A stretch of 64,000 nucleotides of DNA from Bacteroidota bacterium (GCA_013390605.1 JACAUB010000001.1:627114-691113); one strand, 5' to 3'. Positions 33,183-42,570 are shown, counted from the first letter of the stretch. Notes: generated by a model from the sequence alone, not told the origin. A program made the numbers and translations.

Positions 33183-34249
33183 AACTAGAAGGAAAACGTC
33201 GACTTTGGCAAGACTACCAAAAGGAGGTTGCAGATGATAAATTTTTTTATGTCAGAAGCTGTATCCGTCAGACCTTCTTTCCTGGTTCCGAACGTGCTTT
33301 TGTCAAAATAATAGGAACAGAATTAGAAAGGGATATAAATGAAGATCCGGCACATACAAGTTGTACGGGAATTGGTTATCACACAGATATTGTTCCTTTT
33401 GAAACTACCCAAACGGTGGTTGCCCGTCAATTCTCTCTGATGACTGAAGCCGGATTAGAGAACTATGTGCCTTCATGTATTACCTCTTTTGGGTTGTATA
33501 CTGAGATTTTGGAGACATGGGAGCATTTTCCATTAATAGAAGAGCAGATTCGTGAAAATTTATATAAAGCAACCAAAAGAACGTTTGTTAAACCAAAGAA
33601 TCTGGCACATGCCAGTGATGTTATTTTTAAATTCAGGTATGAAATAGCAGCAAAGGCTAAGTATAAATTGGTTGATATTCATACCGGGCGTCCCTTAAGG
33701 GTTGTTGAGCACATTGGATGCCATTATTCAAAGATGTTTCCTAGTAAAGGTATCGGTGGAGCCGAATATCCTTACGTTCTTGCAGGTATGGTGGAAGCTT
33801 GGGGTGGCGAGGTGATTGACTACCCCGAACGTCGTCACTGTTGTGGATTTGGATTTAGACAATATTTGGTTCAAGCAAATAGAGGGTACTCTATTGCTTG
33901 TAGTCAGAAGAAATTTGAGTCAATGCAACCATATGAACCTGATATGATTATAACAAACTGCCCTGGATGTCCAATGTTTTTGGATCGATGGCAATATGTT
34001 ATTGGCGAAATGGAAAACATCGCTTATGGTCCAAATGGTCAGATGATTCCGGTATTTACGTATGAAGAGGTTGCCGGTTTGGTATTGGGCTACGATCCTT
34101 GGGAATTGGGTTTACAAATGCATCAGGTTAATTGTGAACCAGTGCTCGACAAAATGGGCATTGAGTACGATCCGGAATTAAAATACAGAGGCAGTAAAGG
34201 TGAATTTCTAGGTGAACCGGTGTTACCTGAATTTTTTAAATGTTGTTAG
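33179..34249 (+). CDS. HdrB-like CCG-domain protein
   Basis: A 356-residue HdrB-type subunit. The C-terminal CCG motif is complete: C181-x39-C221-C222-x38-C261-x2-C264, which in methanogen HdrB binds the non-cubane [4Fe-4S] cluster that cleaves disulfides. The N-terminal CCG motif is degenerate, with only C28, C62 and C100 at comparable spacing and no CC pair or CXXC end. So at most one such cluster is expected here. The protein ends in CC. It overlaps the upstream HdrC by four bases, and its stop is one base before the HdrA start. It is the likely site of thiol/disulfide chemistry in the complex. Confidence 0.85.
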   Translation: MKLEGKRRLWQDYQKEVADDKFFYVRSCIRQTFFPGSERAFVKIIGTELERDINEDPAHTSCTGIGYHTDIVPFETTQTVVARQFSLMTEAGLENYVPSCITSFGLYTEILETWEHFPLIEEQIRENLYKATKRTFVKPKNLAHASDVIFKFRYEIAAKAKYKLVDIHTGRPLRVVEHIGCHYSKMFPSKGIGGAEYPYVLAGMVEAWGGEVIDYPERRHCCGFGFRQYLVQANRGYSIACSQKKFESMQPYEPDMIITNCPGCPMFLDRWQYVIGEMENIAYGPNGQMIPVFTYEEVAGLVLGYDPWELGLQMHQVNCEPVLDKMGIEYDPELKYRGSKGEFLGEPVLPEFFKCC

Positions 34250-34250
34250 T

Positions 34251-35285
34251 ATGCTGAAAAGACATGTTGCTATTATTGGTGGAGGAATTTCAGGTATGGA
34301 AGCTGCTTGTATTATGGCAAAATCAGGACATGAAATTACAATTTTTGATGCTGGTGAAAAACTAGGTGGTCATGTAGCTAAATGGGATTTACTATTTCCA
34401 AATATGCGAAAAGGTGAAGAAATATTAGCTACACTTTTAGATCAACTACCTCAATCAATACATATTCTTTCTAACACCATTATTCAAAATATTGAACGAG
34501 GTAATGGTGGATATATTATTCATTCAGCGCTTATTGATAATATATTTGCCGATGCTGTTTTATTTGCCGGAGGCTTTGATACTTTTGATGCAACACGAAA
34601 AGAAGAATATGGATATGGAATTTATGATAATGTAATAACCTCTATTGAACTTGAAGATAAAATAAAGGAACATCATTTTACTACATCTCAAGGAACGCTA
34701 CCCAAAAGAGTAGCAATGATACATTGTGTTGGTTCGCGGGATGAGAAGGTTTGTAATAATTATTGTTCAAGGGTTTGTTGCGTAACGGCTGTTAAACAAG
34801 CCATAGAAATAAAAAAAGCAAGTCCTGAAACAGAAGTATTTTGCTTTTATATGGACTTACGAATGTTTGGTCGTCATTTTGAAGAGCTTTATAGGGAGGC
34901 GCAAGAAAAATATGGTATTCAGTTTATAAGGGGGCGTTTAAGTGAGGCTTCAGAGAATAAAGATAAAACTATAATTGTTAAAGCTGAAGATACACTTTTG
35001 GGTAAACCATTAAAAATGACTGTAGATCTGATGGTTTTAATGGTAGGAATGGAATTATCTAAATCAATTGTTCCTTTGGTAGAAAAGATGCAACTAGAAG
35101 TTGGTATGGATCGATTTATAATGCCGCTTGATGAACAACTGTATCCAAATAAAACTAAACAGGAAGGTGTATTTGTTACAGGCACATGCACTGGCCCTAA
35201 AAATATACCAGAGACATTGAATGATGCCAGATCTGCAGCATTAACAATCATGAACTATTTTGATCAACTGTCCAATAAAAACTAA
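34251..35285 (+). CDS. HdrA-like FAD-binding subunit (minimal form)
   Basis: A 344-residue flavoprotein with an N-terminal Rossmann FAD motif (VAIIGGGISGMEAA), GGHVAKWDLLFPNM, and the HdrA signature HCVGSRDEKVCNNYCSRVCC (Cys 159, 168, 172, 176, 177). It lacks the extra ferredoxin domains and N-terminal extension of methanogen HdrA, so it resembles the short sHdrA/QmoA type. It would be the FAD-bearing centre between an electron donor and the HdrC/HdrB proteins. An in-frame ATG at 34212 lies inside the previous gene; the start at 34251, one base after that gene's stop, is more plausible. The next ATG follows after one base. Confidence 0.87.
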   Translation: MLKRHVAIIGGGISGMEAACIMAKSGHEITIFDAGEKLGGHVAKWDLLFPNMRKGEEILATLLDQLPQSIHILSNTIIQNIERGNGGYIIHSALIDNIFADAVLFAGGFDTFDATRKEEYGYGIYDNVITSIELEDKIKEHHFTTSQGTLPKRVAMIHCVGSRDEKVCNNYCSRVCCVTAVKQAIEIKKASPETEVFCFYMDLRMFGRHFEELYREAQEKYGIQFIRGRLSEASENKDKTIIVKAEDTLLGKPLKMTVDLMVLMVGMELSKSIVPLVEKMQLEVGMDRFIMPLDEQLYPNKTKQEGVFVTGTCTGPKNIPETLNDARSAALTIMNYFDQLSNKN

Positions 35286-35286
35286 A

Positions 35287-35631
35287 ATGAGCAAATTTGG
35301 ATTTACCATATTGAAGGATCAACAGCTTGATTATGATAATCTTTCAAGAGAGTTGGCTCTCCATATTCAAAAAGCAGAACCTTCCATATCTAGTTGTATG
35401 TCGTGCGGAAGTTGTGCTGGAAGCTGTTCTGCTTCCCGGTTTATTCAGTTTAGTTTCAGAAAGTTAGTGATCAATATTCAACGTGGTAGTGACAAGCAGA
35501 TTATAAATGAGTTACAAAAATGTATGCTTTGCGGAAAATGCATGCTGGTTTGTCCACGAGGTGTTAATACCCGAAACATTATGTATCAGTTAAGGAAAGT
35601 CCTAAACGAAAAAAAACATCATGAAGTTTAA
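35287..35631 (+). CDS. Second HdrC-like 2x[4Fe-4S] protein
   Basis: A 114-residue small iron-sulfur protein with C37-x2-C40-x2-C43-x3-C47 and C79-x2-C82-x2-C85-x3-C89-P. The first motif ends CSAS rather than CP. It matches the compact HdrC fold, with FIQFSFRKLVINIQRG between clusters as in HdrC/QmoC-like domains. It starts one base after the HdrA stop and overlaps the downstream membrane subunit by 11 bases. It is probably the electron carrier between HdrA and the membrane HdrD-like protein. Confidence 0.85.
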   Translation: MSKFGFTILKDQQLDYDNLSRELALHIQKAEPSISSCMSCGSCAGSCSASRFIQFSFRKLVINIQRGSDKQIINELQKCMLCGKCMLVCPRGVNTRNIMYQLRKVLNEKKHHEV

Positions 35632-37441
35632 CCCTTTTGTCATTCCCTTTTGTCTGGGATTAGCATTTTTGCTTATATTTCTGATCATCAGATTTATTGG
35701 CTGGGTTAAAAAAATGCCCGAAGCCGATCAGTTACGCTTTCGAAAAGGCCTTTTTAGCCTGAAGCTCTTTTCCGCATCTCGCGAGATCGTAATGGAAAGT
35801 CTTTTACATCGAAGAATCTTTATGCGAAACATTGTGTTAGGTTATATGCACATGAGTTTTGCTTTCGGATGGTTTATGTTGATATTAATCGGTAATATTG
35901 AGGCTCGATTTTACGCTGGAACCGAAATTAACCCTCCATATTATCCTATTTTCTTTAAGTTTTTTGTTCATGATAAGTCGAGTATACCGGGTAGTATGAT
36001 CTTTACTTTTTTTATGGATTTTTTCTTGTTACTGGTATTATCCGGGTTGGTGCTTGCAATGGTTAAACGTTTTTTCTCCAGCGCTTTTGGACTAAAAAAA
36101 AGCACTAAGTTAAAGGTTCGAGACAAAGTTGCTTTATTTGCACTGTGGTTTATTTTTCCTAGTAGGCTAATTGCTGAGAGTTTATCTTCAGAAATTCATC
36201 ATACAGGTGGATTTTTAACTGGATCTGTTGGCTATATGCTTGGATATCTGTTTCCTGCTGAAGCTTTTTTAATTCCTGCATGGTGGACTTATTCTTTTGC
36301 TTTAGGCCTCTTTTTTGTACTTGTTCCCTGGACACGGTATATGCATATCCCTTCTGAGATCATGCTTATTTTTATGCGTCATTTTGGAGTGAAAAATACT
36401 GATACAAATGAGAGCTTTGCACAGGCTGAAATTTACTCATGTTCCCGGTGTGGTATATGTCTTGATCAATGTCAGCTTGCAACAGTTACCGAACACAGAA
36501 CCCCACAACCTTCATATTTTTTTCAAACTATTCGAAATAAGGATACTAGCGACCATGATCTCCACGATTGTTTGTTATGTGGCAGATGCGCAACAGCCTG
36601 CCCTGTTAATATTGATACCGTAAACCGAAGATTATATAGTAGAAAGGTGGCGAAAGGAATTGCGAGTGGTGATTTTGATTATCTGCGTAACGAGAAAGTT
36701 AAATCAGCCAAAGTGGCATACTTTGCTGGATGTATGGGGCATTTAACTCCTTCGGTCATTCAATCGATGAAAATGATTTTTGAGGAGAGCGATACCGATT
36801 ATACTATGATCGATGTAGATGGATCGGTTTGTTGTGGTAGACCCTTAATGATGAGTGGCGAAATTGATTCGGCTAGACAGTTGATGAAACATAATGAGGA
36901 ATTGATAAATAATTCCGGAGCTACAATCTTGGTTACTTCATGTCCAATCTGTTACAAAGTATTCAGAGAAAACTATTCTTTATCCGTTAATGTCTTTCAT
37001 CATACTGAGTTTATTCATTCTTTAATAAAAAAAGGCAAAATAGAAGTTGAAAAAACAGCACATGTTTATGCATATCACGATCCCTGTGAATTAGGACGAG
37101 GAAGTAATATTTATAATGAACCACGTGAGGTGCTGAAACATCTGGGTCGTTTGCATTCCGGAAAAGGTAAAGGAGAGGAGGCGCTTTGTTGTGGCGGAAG
37201 CTTAGGCAATTTGCTTTTAAAAAGCGAGGAGAGAAGAAAAATAGCCTTTGATGCCGTTTCTCATTTAGTGGATGGTATTGCTGATGAATTAATTACGGCT
37301 TGTCCGCTTTGCAAAAAGACATTTGCTCAGGTTTCAACAGTAGGGGTGAAGGATATTGCAGAGGTTGTTGCCGCATCATTGGTGAAAGACGATAAGAAAA
37401 AATCAGCTTCCAGCGCTAATGTGGAAGTATCATCATATTAA
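35621..37441 (+). CDS. HdrE-HdrD-like fusion: membrane domain, two [4Fe-4S], two CCG domains
   Basis: A 606-residue fusion. The N-terminal 250 residues carry about five transmembrane helices in the NarI/HdrE/DsrM style, with candidate heme or quinone-site histidines (GYMHMSF, EIHHTGG). Next come two ferredoxin motifs (C274, 277, 280, 284 and C317, 320, 323, 327) and two complete CCG motifs (C371, C404-C405, C441-C444; and C489, C523-C524, C561-C564). Separate HdrE and HdrD proteins are joined here. The architecture suggests an anchor linking quinone to disulfide or persulfide chemistry on the cytoplasmic side. It is the last gene of the five-gene unit; the tail after residue 590 is low-complexity (KKKSASSANVE). 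Confidence 0.87.
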   Translation: MKFNPFVIPFCLGLAFLLIFLIIRFIGWVKKMPEADQLRFRKGLFSLKLFSASREIVMESLLHRRIFMRNIVLGYMHMSFAFGWFMLILIGNIEARFYAGTEINPPYYPIFFKFFVHDKSSIPGSMIFTFFMDFFLLLVLSGLVLAMVKRFFSSAFGLKKSTKLKVRDKVALFALWFIFPSRLIAESLSSEIHHTGGFLTGSVGYMLGYLFPAEAFLIPAWWTYSFALGLFFVLVPWTRYMHIPSEIMLIFMRHFGVKNTDTNESFAQAEIYSCSRCGICLDQCQLATVTEHRTPQPSYFFQTIRNKDTSDHDLHDCLLCGRCATACPVNIDTVNRRLYSRKVAKGIASGDFDYLRNEKVKSAKVAYFAGCMGHLTPSVIQSMKMIFEESDTDYTMIDVDGSVCCGRPLMMSGEIDSARQLMKHNEELINNSGATILVTSCPICYKVFRENYSLSVNVFHHTEFIHSLIKKGKIEVEKTAHVYAYHDPCELGRGSNIYNEPREVLKHLGRLHSGKGKGEEALCCGGSLGNLLLKSEERRKIAFDAVSHLVDGIADELITACPLCKKTFAQVSTVGVKDIAEVVAASLVKDDKKKSASSANVEVSSY

Positions 37442-37959
37442 ATTCTATTTTGGGTTTAATAGGCATTATTTCTCGAAGAGTATTGACAAGATTTGTACTT
37501 TTATTTGTTTAATATTGCTGTTACTTTTTCGTTTGTGTGCCTTAAGATTTACTGAAAATCGAAGCGTAATTTTCAAAGTCAGAATAGAATTAATACTACA
37601 TTGAATAGTTATATGTTTTTTGTATACTAATTAATGTCTGGATTTGGATATAAGTGCTTTATGTAGAATAGATTATCTAAAAGTGATTTTGCTATTTTGA
37701 TCATAGGTATTATTAATTTCAAGTTTTTGGAATGAAATTATCAATTACATATTTTTTGTAATTCAAACTTTTATTAACCAATGTTGTTTTGAAAAATAGT
37801 ATTCACTATTTCCCTGACATTTTATATTAAAATCAGATTGTGTTTTTTTAATCATTAGGTTACTTCAGGTTGATTTAGCAGATTGTCGTTTTTTATAAAT
37901 CCAGTATTCGTATTGTTAAATATAAATGAAAGATAAAGACATTCTTAAATTCTATTAAG
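37442..37959. other. AT-rich gap after the Hdr-like operon (nothing recognised)
   Basis: About 518 bases with no convincing coding frame, hairpin terminator, tRNA or repeat. The receiver-domain gene begins at its end. The lack of a visible terminator after a five-gene operon leaves read-through into the receiver gene possible. Confidence 0.4.
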
Positions 37960-38373
37960 ATGAAAGATAGCGATTTAGTCATATCAAAGCAAGATATAGT
38001 AGTAAATCTAGAAGGTAAAACCATTCTGGTTGTTGACGATATTGATATAAATATCGAACTTATCAAAGAGATTTTAGATGGAACTAATATTAATATTATA
38101 GAAGCACATAATGGACAGCAAGCTATTAATAGTTGTTTGCTGGATCAGAATATTGATGTTGTTTTGATGGATATACAAATGCCCATCATGAATGGATATG
38201 AGGCGATGAGACAAATAAAAAAATTATGTCCTGAACTTCCTATTATCGCACAAACCGCTTATGCATTTGCGGAGGATATAAGTAAATGTATGGCTGCCGG
38301 ATTCAACGATTATATAGCGAAACCGTTTGACCAAAATAAATTAATTGAGATTTTATTAAAGAATTTTAATTAA
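37960..38373 (+). CDS. Stand-alone response-regulator receiver domain
   Basis: A 137-residue single receiver domain: LVVDDIDIN (acidic pocket), VVLMDIQMPIMNGYEAM with the phospho-acceptor Asp in LMDI, AQTAYAF, and DYIAKPF with the conserved Lys. The 20-residue N-terminal leader is not part of the domain. The sequence is closest in style to the receiver domains of hybrid histidine kinases (CheY-like within BarA/RcsC type), so it may be a phosphorelay intermediate or a remnant of a hybrid kinase. No kinase gene is adjacent; birA is convergent, 24 bp away. Confidence 0.85.
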   Translation: MKDSDLVISKQDIVVNLEGKTILVVDDIDINIELIKEILDGTNINIIEAHNGQQAINSCLLDQNIDVVLMDIQMPIMNGYEAMRQIKKLCPELPIIAQTAYAFAEDISKCMAAGFNDYIAKPFDQNKLIEILLKNFN

Positions 38374-38397
38374 GAACTCACTAAATTGAATTAATGC

Positions 38398-39159
38398 TTA
38401 TAAAACATAGGCAACCTCTTTAATGTTGCAGACATAGTTACTCCCATTTTTACCTTCTAATAATAGTTGTCCGTATGCTGAGATTCCGTTAATTTTTGCA
38501 GTCAGGATACTTTTATCTATTTTATATTTATGCCACTCCCCAAAGCGATATAATGCATCAATATAATTTTGTTTTATGATTCCATCTTGATGATTTGCTA
38601 GTTGGTTATATCTGTAGTTTAATGCGTTATAAATTGCCGGTAAACAATCTTTGAGGTTGATTTCTTTGCCTGTTAAGTTCTTAATGGATATTGGATTAGG
38701 AGCATCACTTTTAAAAGTAGATTGGTTTACATTGAGGCCTATTCCAACAATAGAATCTGACAAGCAGTTACCAGTAATGCTATTTTGAATAAGTATTCCA
38801 CAGATTTTTTTATTTCCAACATAGATATCATTGGGCCATTTTATTTTGATGATTTCGTGGTGTTCCTGTAGTATGCTTTTAAGAAAGTCTATTATCCCTA
38901 ATGACATGGCTTTACTTAACTGAAATTGATCGCTGGGACTGAGAAAAGTAGGGTAAAGAATAATACTAAAAGTGAGATTTTGAAAGGGCTCACTTTCCCA
39001 TTTGTTTTGGTCTTGACCTTGTCCTGCTGTTTGATTATATGCTATTATGACAGTTCCTTCAATTTGTTTTTTAGATCGAAGCAATTTGTCAGTATAGATA
39101 TTTGTAGATGCAGTTTCCTCAATTTCAATGATATGACTACCTATAATTTGTGTGTCCAT
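38398..39159 (-). CDS. birA: Biotin-[acetyl-CoA-carboxylase] ligase
   Basis: A 253-residue monofunctional biotin protein ligase, without the N-terminal DNA-binding domain of E. coli BirA. It attaches biotin to carboxyl-carrier proteins. Motifs: ETASTNIYTDKLL, the biotinyl-AMP loop GQGQDQNKWESE (a variant of the usual GRGRxGRxW), LTFSIIL, IKIKWPNDIYV with the catalytic Lys and KICGILIQ. The frame continues upstream to a TTG at 39180, but that lies inside the promoter box at 39178-39185, so the ATG at 39159 is used. It is followed by no obvious terminator. Confidence 0.9.
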   Translation of the reverse strand: MDTQIIGSHIIEIEETASTNIYTDKLLRSKKQIEGTVIIAYNQTAGQGQDQNKWESEPFQNLTFSIILYPTFLSPSDQFQLSKAMSLGIIDFLKSILQEHHEIIKIKWPNDIYVGNKKICGILIQNSITGNCLSDSIVGIGLNVNQSTFKSDAPNPISIKNLTGKEINLKDCLPAIYNALNYRYNQLANHQDGIIKQNYIDALYRFGEWHKYKIDKSILTAKINGISAYGQLLLEGKNGSNYVCNIKEVAYVL

Positions 39160-39177
39160 TAGAATAGTGCTTTTATA

Positions 39178-39185
39178 CAAAGTTA
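39178..39185 (-). promoter_or_regulatory. -7 box of the birA promoter
   Basis: TAACTTTG on the minus strand ends 19 bases before the ATG at 39159, which excludes the longer TTG-start form. Confidence 0.5.
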
Positions 39186-39300
39186 TAATTGATCTTGGTA
39201 TAAATCTTGATAAGAATGAGTCATCAACAAATAATAAAAAATAATAGGTGTTGTTTTCTACAACTTATTGATTTTCGGCAATAATCCATCCGTTTTTACT

Positions 39301-39330
39301 TTTGGGGGTTGCTTATTTTGTTTAACTTTG
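39301..39330 (+). promoter_or_regulatory. Promoter of rsfS (near-consensus)
   Basis: TTTG (39301-39304), 18 bp, then TAACTTTG (39323-39330): both elements of the Bacteroidota housekeeping promoter match exactly. The leader to the ATG at 39356 is about 20 bases. Confidence 0.65.
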
Positions 39331-39355
39331 TAAATTGATTTTGTAAAATAACCGA

Positions 39356-39811
39356 ATGATAAAAAGAAATTCAGAAAGATCAGAGTCAGCCATGTTAGCT
39401 GATATTGTGATTAATGCTATACAAGAGAAAAAAGGCGAAAGGGTTGTCAAAATTGATATGCGCCCTATAAATAGTCCAGTTGCAGATTTCTTTATCGTGT
39501 GTCAGGGCAATAGCCGTGCTCAAGTTGAAGCAATTGCCGATTCTGTAGAACATGAAGTTATTGGTTCTATAGGGGTACGTCCCTCTTTTATAGAAGGTAA
39601 AGAAAATGCAGAGTGGATGTTAATTGACTACTTTGATGTTATTGTACATATCTTTCAACCTGAAGCGAGAGGTTTCTATAAACTGGAGAGCTTATGGGCT
39701 GATGCTGATTTAACCGAAGTAAATGAGCCTGTTTCAGGTGTAATTATGAATGGTGCTACTACTAAAACTGCGAAACCAAAGGTTCGCAAATCTAACAAAT
39801 TGAAAGCATAA
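39356..39811 (+). CDS. rsfS: Ribosome silencing factor RsfS (Iojap family)
   Basis: A 151-residue protein. RsfS binds ribosomal protein L14 and blocks subunit joining under starvation. The core (about residues 15-120) has VVKIDMRPINSPVADFFIVCQGNSRAQVEAIADSV and WMLIDYFDVIVHIFQPEARGFYKLESLW, both family signatures. The C-terminal 30 residues are a basic, low-complexity tail (KTAKPKVRKSNKLKA) seen in many Bacteroidota members. It stands 33 bp before ftsH and is probably co-transcribed, as is common in this phylum. Confidence 0.93.
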   Translation: MIKRNSERSESAMLADIVINAIQEKKGERVVKIDMRPINSPVADFFIVCQGNSRAQVEAIADSVEHEVIGSIGVRPSFIEGKENAEWMLIDYFDVIVHIFQPEARGFYKLESLWADADLTEVNEPVSGVIMNGATTKTAKPKVRKSNKLKA

Positions 39812-39844
39812 TTGTTATCCGATAAAATATAACTGCAATACAAA

Positions 39845-41905
39845 ATGGCAGACGAAAATAATAAAAAACCGATCATTCCGGGAACTAACGGAAAACTTCC
39901 TAAACCTAAGTTTAACTTCTATTGGGTTTATATTCTTTTGATAGGTGTTTTCCTTGCGATGACTTTCTTTAACTTTAATAGTACCACTAAAAAGATTGAG
40001 TGGGCCGAATTTAAAGTATTGATCGAGAAACAGTATATCGATAAAATTCAGGCTGTAAATAAAGATTATGCCAGAATTTATATTAAAAAGGATAGCCTTA
40101 AACTAGATCGGTTTAAGGATGTACAGAATTCAAAAGGATTTGGTACAGATTCTCCACAATATACTTATAAATTTGGGTCGTATGACTCCTTTAAAAAGGA
40201 TGTTACTGACGAACAAGTAAACCTGAAGAATCCGGTTTATATCGAAAATGTAGATGAAAAGAATTGGGCTGGTGACTTTTTAAGTCTCGTTTTCCCAATC
40301 TTGTTACTCATTGTTGCTTGGTTTTTTATCATGCGAATGATGAACAAGGGGTCAGGTGGTGGTGGCCAGATTTTCAATATTGGAAAATCAAAAGCACAAC
40401 TTTTTGATAAGGATACAATGGTTAATATCAATTTCAATGATGTTGCTGGCTTACAAGAAGCCAAAGTTGAAATCATGGAGATTGTTGATTTTCTAAAGAA
40501 TCCCAAGAAATATACTCAACTTGGGGGGAAGATTCCGAAAGGTGCATTATTAGTAGGCCCTCCGGGTACTGGTAAAACATTATTGGCGAAAGCTGTTGCG
40601 GGTGAAGCTAAAGTTCCATTTTTCTCACTTTCCGGATCCGACTTTGTTGAGATGTTTGTAGGTGTAGGCGCCAGTAGAGTTCGTGATTTATTTAAGCAAG
40701 CTAAAGAAAAGGCTCCCTGTATCATTTTTATTGATGAGATAGATGCAATAGGAAGGGCTCGTGGAAGAAATTCATTTACCGGTGGTAATGATGAAAGAGA
40801 AAACACATTAAATCAGTTGCTTACTGAAATGGATGGTTTCTCGAGTAATAACGGTGTAATTATTTTAGCAGCAACTAATAGAGCAGATATTTTAGATCGT
40901 GCGCTTTTACGTGCAGGTCGTTTTGATAGGCAGATACATGTTGAGTTACCAGATATAGAAGAACGTAAAGCAATTTTCGAAGTTCATATGCGGGGACTAA
41001 AGCTTGAGGGTTCTGATACAAATGTTGAGTTCCTTGCAAAGCAGACTCCCGGATTTTCTGGTGCTGATATTGCTAATGTATGTAACGAAGCGGCCCTTAT
41101 TGCAGCTCGTAAGAATAAAGAAATTATTGAGAAACAGGATTTTATTGATGCAATCGACCGTATTGTTGGTGGATTAGAAAAGCGTAATAAAATTATTTCT
41201 CGTCATGAAAAAGAGGTGATTGCTTACCATGAGTCAGGCCATGCCGCTGTGAGCTGGTTATTAGAACATGGACATCCTCTTGTCAAAGTTACGATCGTCC
41301 CTCGTGGAAAGTCTTTGGGTGCTGCATGGTATCTGCCTGAAGAACGTCAGATTACTACTTTTGAACAGATGTTTGATGAGATGACTTCTGCAATGGGAGG
41401 TAGAGCATCGGAGGAAATATTCTTCGGGAAAATATCTACAGGAGCTTTAAGCGATTTAGAAAAGGTGACAAAGCAGGCCTATTCAATGGTTGTATATTTT
41501 GGTCTAAATGATAAAATTGGCAACATAAGTTATTATGATTCATCTGGACAACAAGAATACACGTTCACTAAACCATATAGTGAAAAGACTTCTGAAATTA
41601 TTGATCAGGAAATAAGGAAACTTATTGAAGCTGCTTACGACAGAGCCAAGGAGGTTATTATTGCCAATAGAGAAAAGTTGGAATCGCTAGCACTTCAGTT
41701 GCTCAAAAAAGAGGTTATCTATCGTGAGGATCTTGAAGCTATTTTTGGTCCACGTCCTTTTGAGGAAGAACGACTATTAATTGAAAATGGCGATGCTAAA
41801 CTTGAAGAAAAAGCTGAAGAATCTGAACTACCTGAAATAAAACCGGTTCAAACTCTACCTCAAGCTGAAGCACCTTCTGATCACCAAACTGAAAATCCGG
41901 CTTAA
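39845..41905 (+). CDS. ftsH: ATP-dependent zinc metalloprotease FtsH
   Basis: A 686-residue membrane AAA protease of usual length. Two N-terminal transmembrane segments (about 22-42 and 148-165) flank a periplasmic domain. The AAA module has Walker A GPPGTGKT (238-245), Walker [11 protein letters not shown] and the [22 protein letters not shown]. The zinc site is HESGH (H462, E463, H466), with a third ligand in the LSDLEKVT region. FtsH degrades misfolded membrane proteins and regulators such as lipid-synthesis enzymes, notable here because cdsA and psd follow in the same operon. The acidic tail ([14 protein letters not shown]) is probably disordered. Confidence 0.97.
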   Translation: MADENNKKPIIPGTNGKLPKPKFNFYWVYILLIGVFLAMTFFNFNSTTKKIEWAEFKVLIEKQYIDKIQAVNKDYARIYIKKDSLKLDRFKDVQNSKGFGTDSPQYTYKFGSYDSFKKDVTDEQVNLKNPVYIENVDEKNWAGDFLSLVFPILLLIVAWFFIMRMMNKGSGGGGQIFNIGKSKAQLFDKDTMVNINFNDVAGLQEAKVEIMEIVDFLKNPKKYTQLGGKIPKGALLVGPPGTGKTLLAKAVAGEAKVPFFSLSGSDFVEMFVGVGASRVRDLFKQAKEKAPCIIFIDEIDAIGRARGRNSFTGGNDERENTLNQLLTEMDGFSSNNGVIILAATNRADILDRALLRAGRFDRQIHVELPDIEERKAIFEVHMRGLKLEGSDTNVEFLAKQTPGFSGADIANVCNEAALIAARKNKEIIEKQDFIDAIDRIVGGLEKRNKIISRHEKEVIAYHESGHAAVSWLLEHGHPLVKVTIVPRGKSLGAAWYLPEERQITTFEQMFDEMTSAMGGRASEEIFFGKISTGALSDLEKVTKQAYSMVVYFGLNDKIGNISYYDSSGQQEYTFTKPYSEKTSEIIDQEIRKLIEAAYDRAKEVIIANREKLESLALQLLKKEVIYREDLEAIFGPRPFEEERLLIENGDAKLEEKAEESELPEIKPVQTLPQAEAPSDHQTENPA

Positions 41906-41915
41906 CAGGGATCCT

Positions 41916-42569
41916 ATGGAAGAGTCAACGTCCAAGGAAAAGATGCTCAAAAGCATTCGAAATGCACTTATTCATAAATCTGAACCTCCTGTGGTAGTTG
42001 GAAATCCAGAGAAAAAGATTTATGTCCCAATTACCGAAACATTGGATATTGCTTTTGCCGAAGAGTTTACAAAGGTCAATGGGAATTTTGTTTATTGTGA
42101 GGATATTCCTACATTGATTGATAACCTTAAAGCAATATTCCTTGAAAATAATTGGTCTGCTGTTTTTACTGCTGACCCTCAATTGGAAAAGGTTTTAAAG
42201 GCTGCTGAAATTCCTTGTTCTACTTCTCCAAATGATTTCTTGAAAACAAAGGTTGGTGTAACCTTTTGTGAATCATTGGTTGCCAGGGTTGGAGCCATTG
42301 TAATATCATCTAAGCAAACCGCTGGGCGTAAGTTGAATATTTACCCTGAAACGCATGTTGTTGTAGCTATGGCCTCTCAAATAGTGCCTGATATACAGGT
42401 CGCTTTAAAGGTTTTACGTGAAAAATATGCAAATCAATATCCCTCATTGGTTAGTATCATAACAGGCCCAAGCGTTTCTTTTGGAATTGAAAATCTTAAA
42501 GTAACCGGTGCTACCGGAACACGGAATTTATTTGTATTTCTTGTTGATGATTCACCTGAAAACCAGTAA
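41916..42569 (+). CDS. LUD-domain protein (LutC/YkgG family)
   Basis: A 217-residue protein with the LUD fold shared with LutB/LutC of lactate oxidation. Landmarks include KEKMLKSIRNALIHK at the N-terminus, VGVTFCESLVARVGAIVISS and the C-terminal SIITGPSVSFGIENLKVTGATG. In Bacteroidota a single LUD protein sits after ftsH, without LutA/LutB, so a lactate role is doubtful. The gene starts 10 bp after ftsH and its stop is one base before the DUF2007 ATG, fixing it inside the ftsH operon. Function unknown. Confidence 0.82.
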   Translation: MEESTSKEKMLKSIRNALIHKSEPPVVVGNPEKKIYVPITETLDIAFAEEFTKVNGNFVYCEDIPTLIDNLKAIFLENNWSAVFTADPQLEKVLKAAEIPCSTSPNDFLKTKVGVTFCESLVARVGAIVISSKQTAGRKLNIYPETHVVVAMASQIVPDIQVALKVLREKYANQYPSLVSIITGPSVSFGIENLKVTGATGTRNLFVFLVDDSPENQ

Positions 42570-42570
42570 G

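Noticed and set aside
32472..37441. Interpretation as lactate oxidation (LutABC) or glycolate oxidase iron-sulfur genes
   Set aside because: CCG-domain proteins occur in those systems too, but an HdrA-type FAD protein with the CVGSRDE...YCSRVCC signature and two HdrC proteins are present, and the LUD gene lies elsewhere in the ftsH operon.
32472..37441. Interpretation as methanogenic heterodisulfide reductase
   Set aside because: The surrounding genes are typical of Bacteroidota and no methanogenesis gene is present; HdrA lacks the methanogen ferredoxin extensions.
37442..37959. A small RNA or short gene in the gap after the Hdr-like operon
   Set aside because: No promoter-terminator pair, stable hairpin or coding-like composition was seen; the sequence is simply AT-rich.
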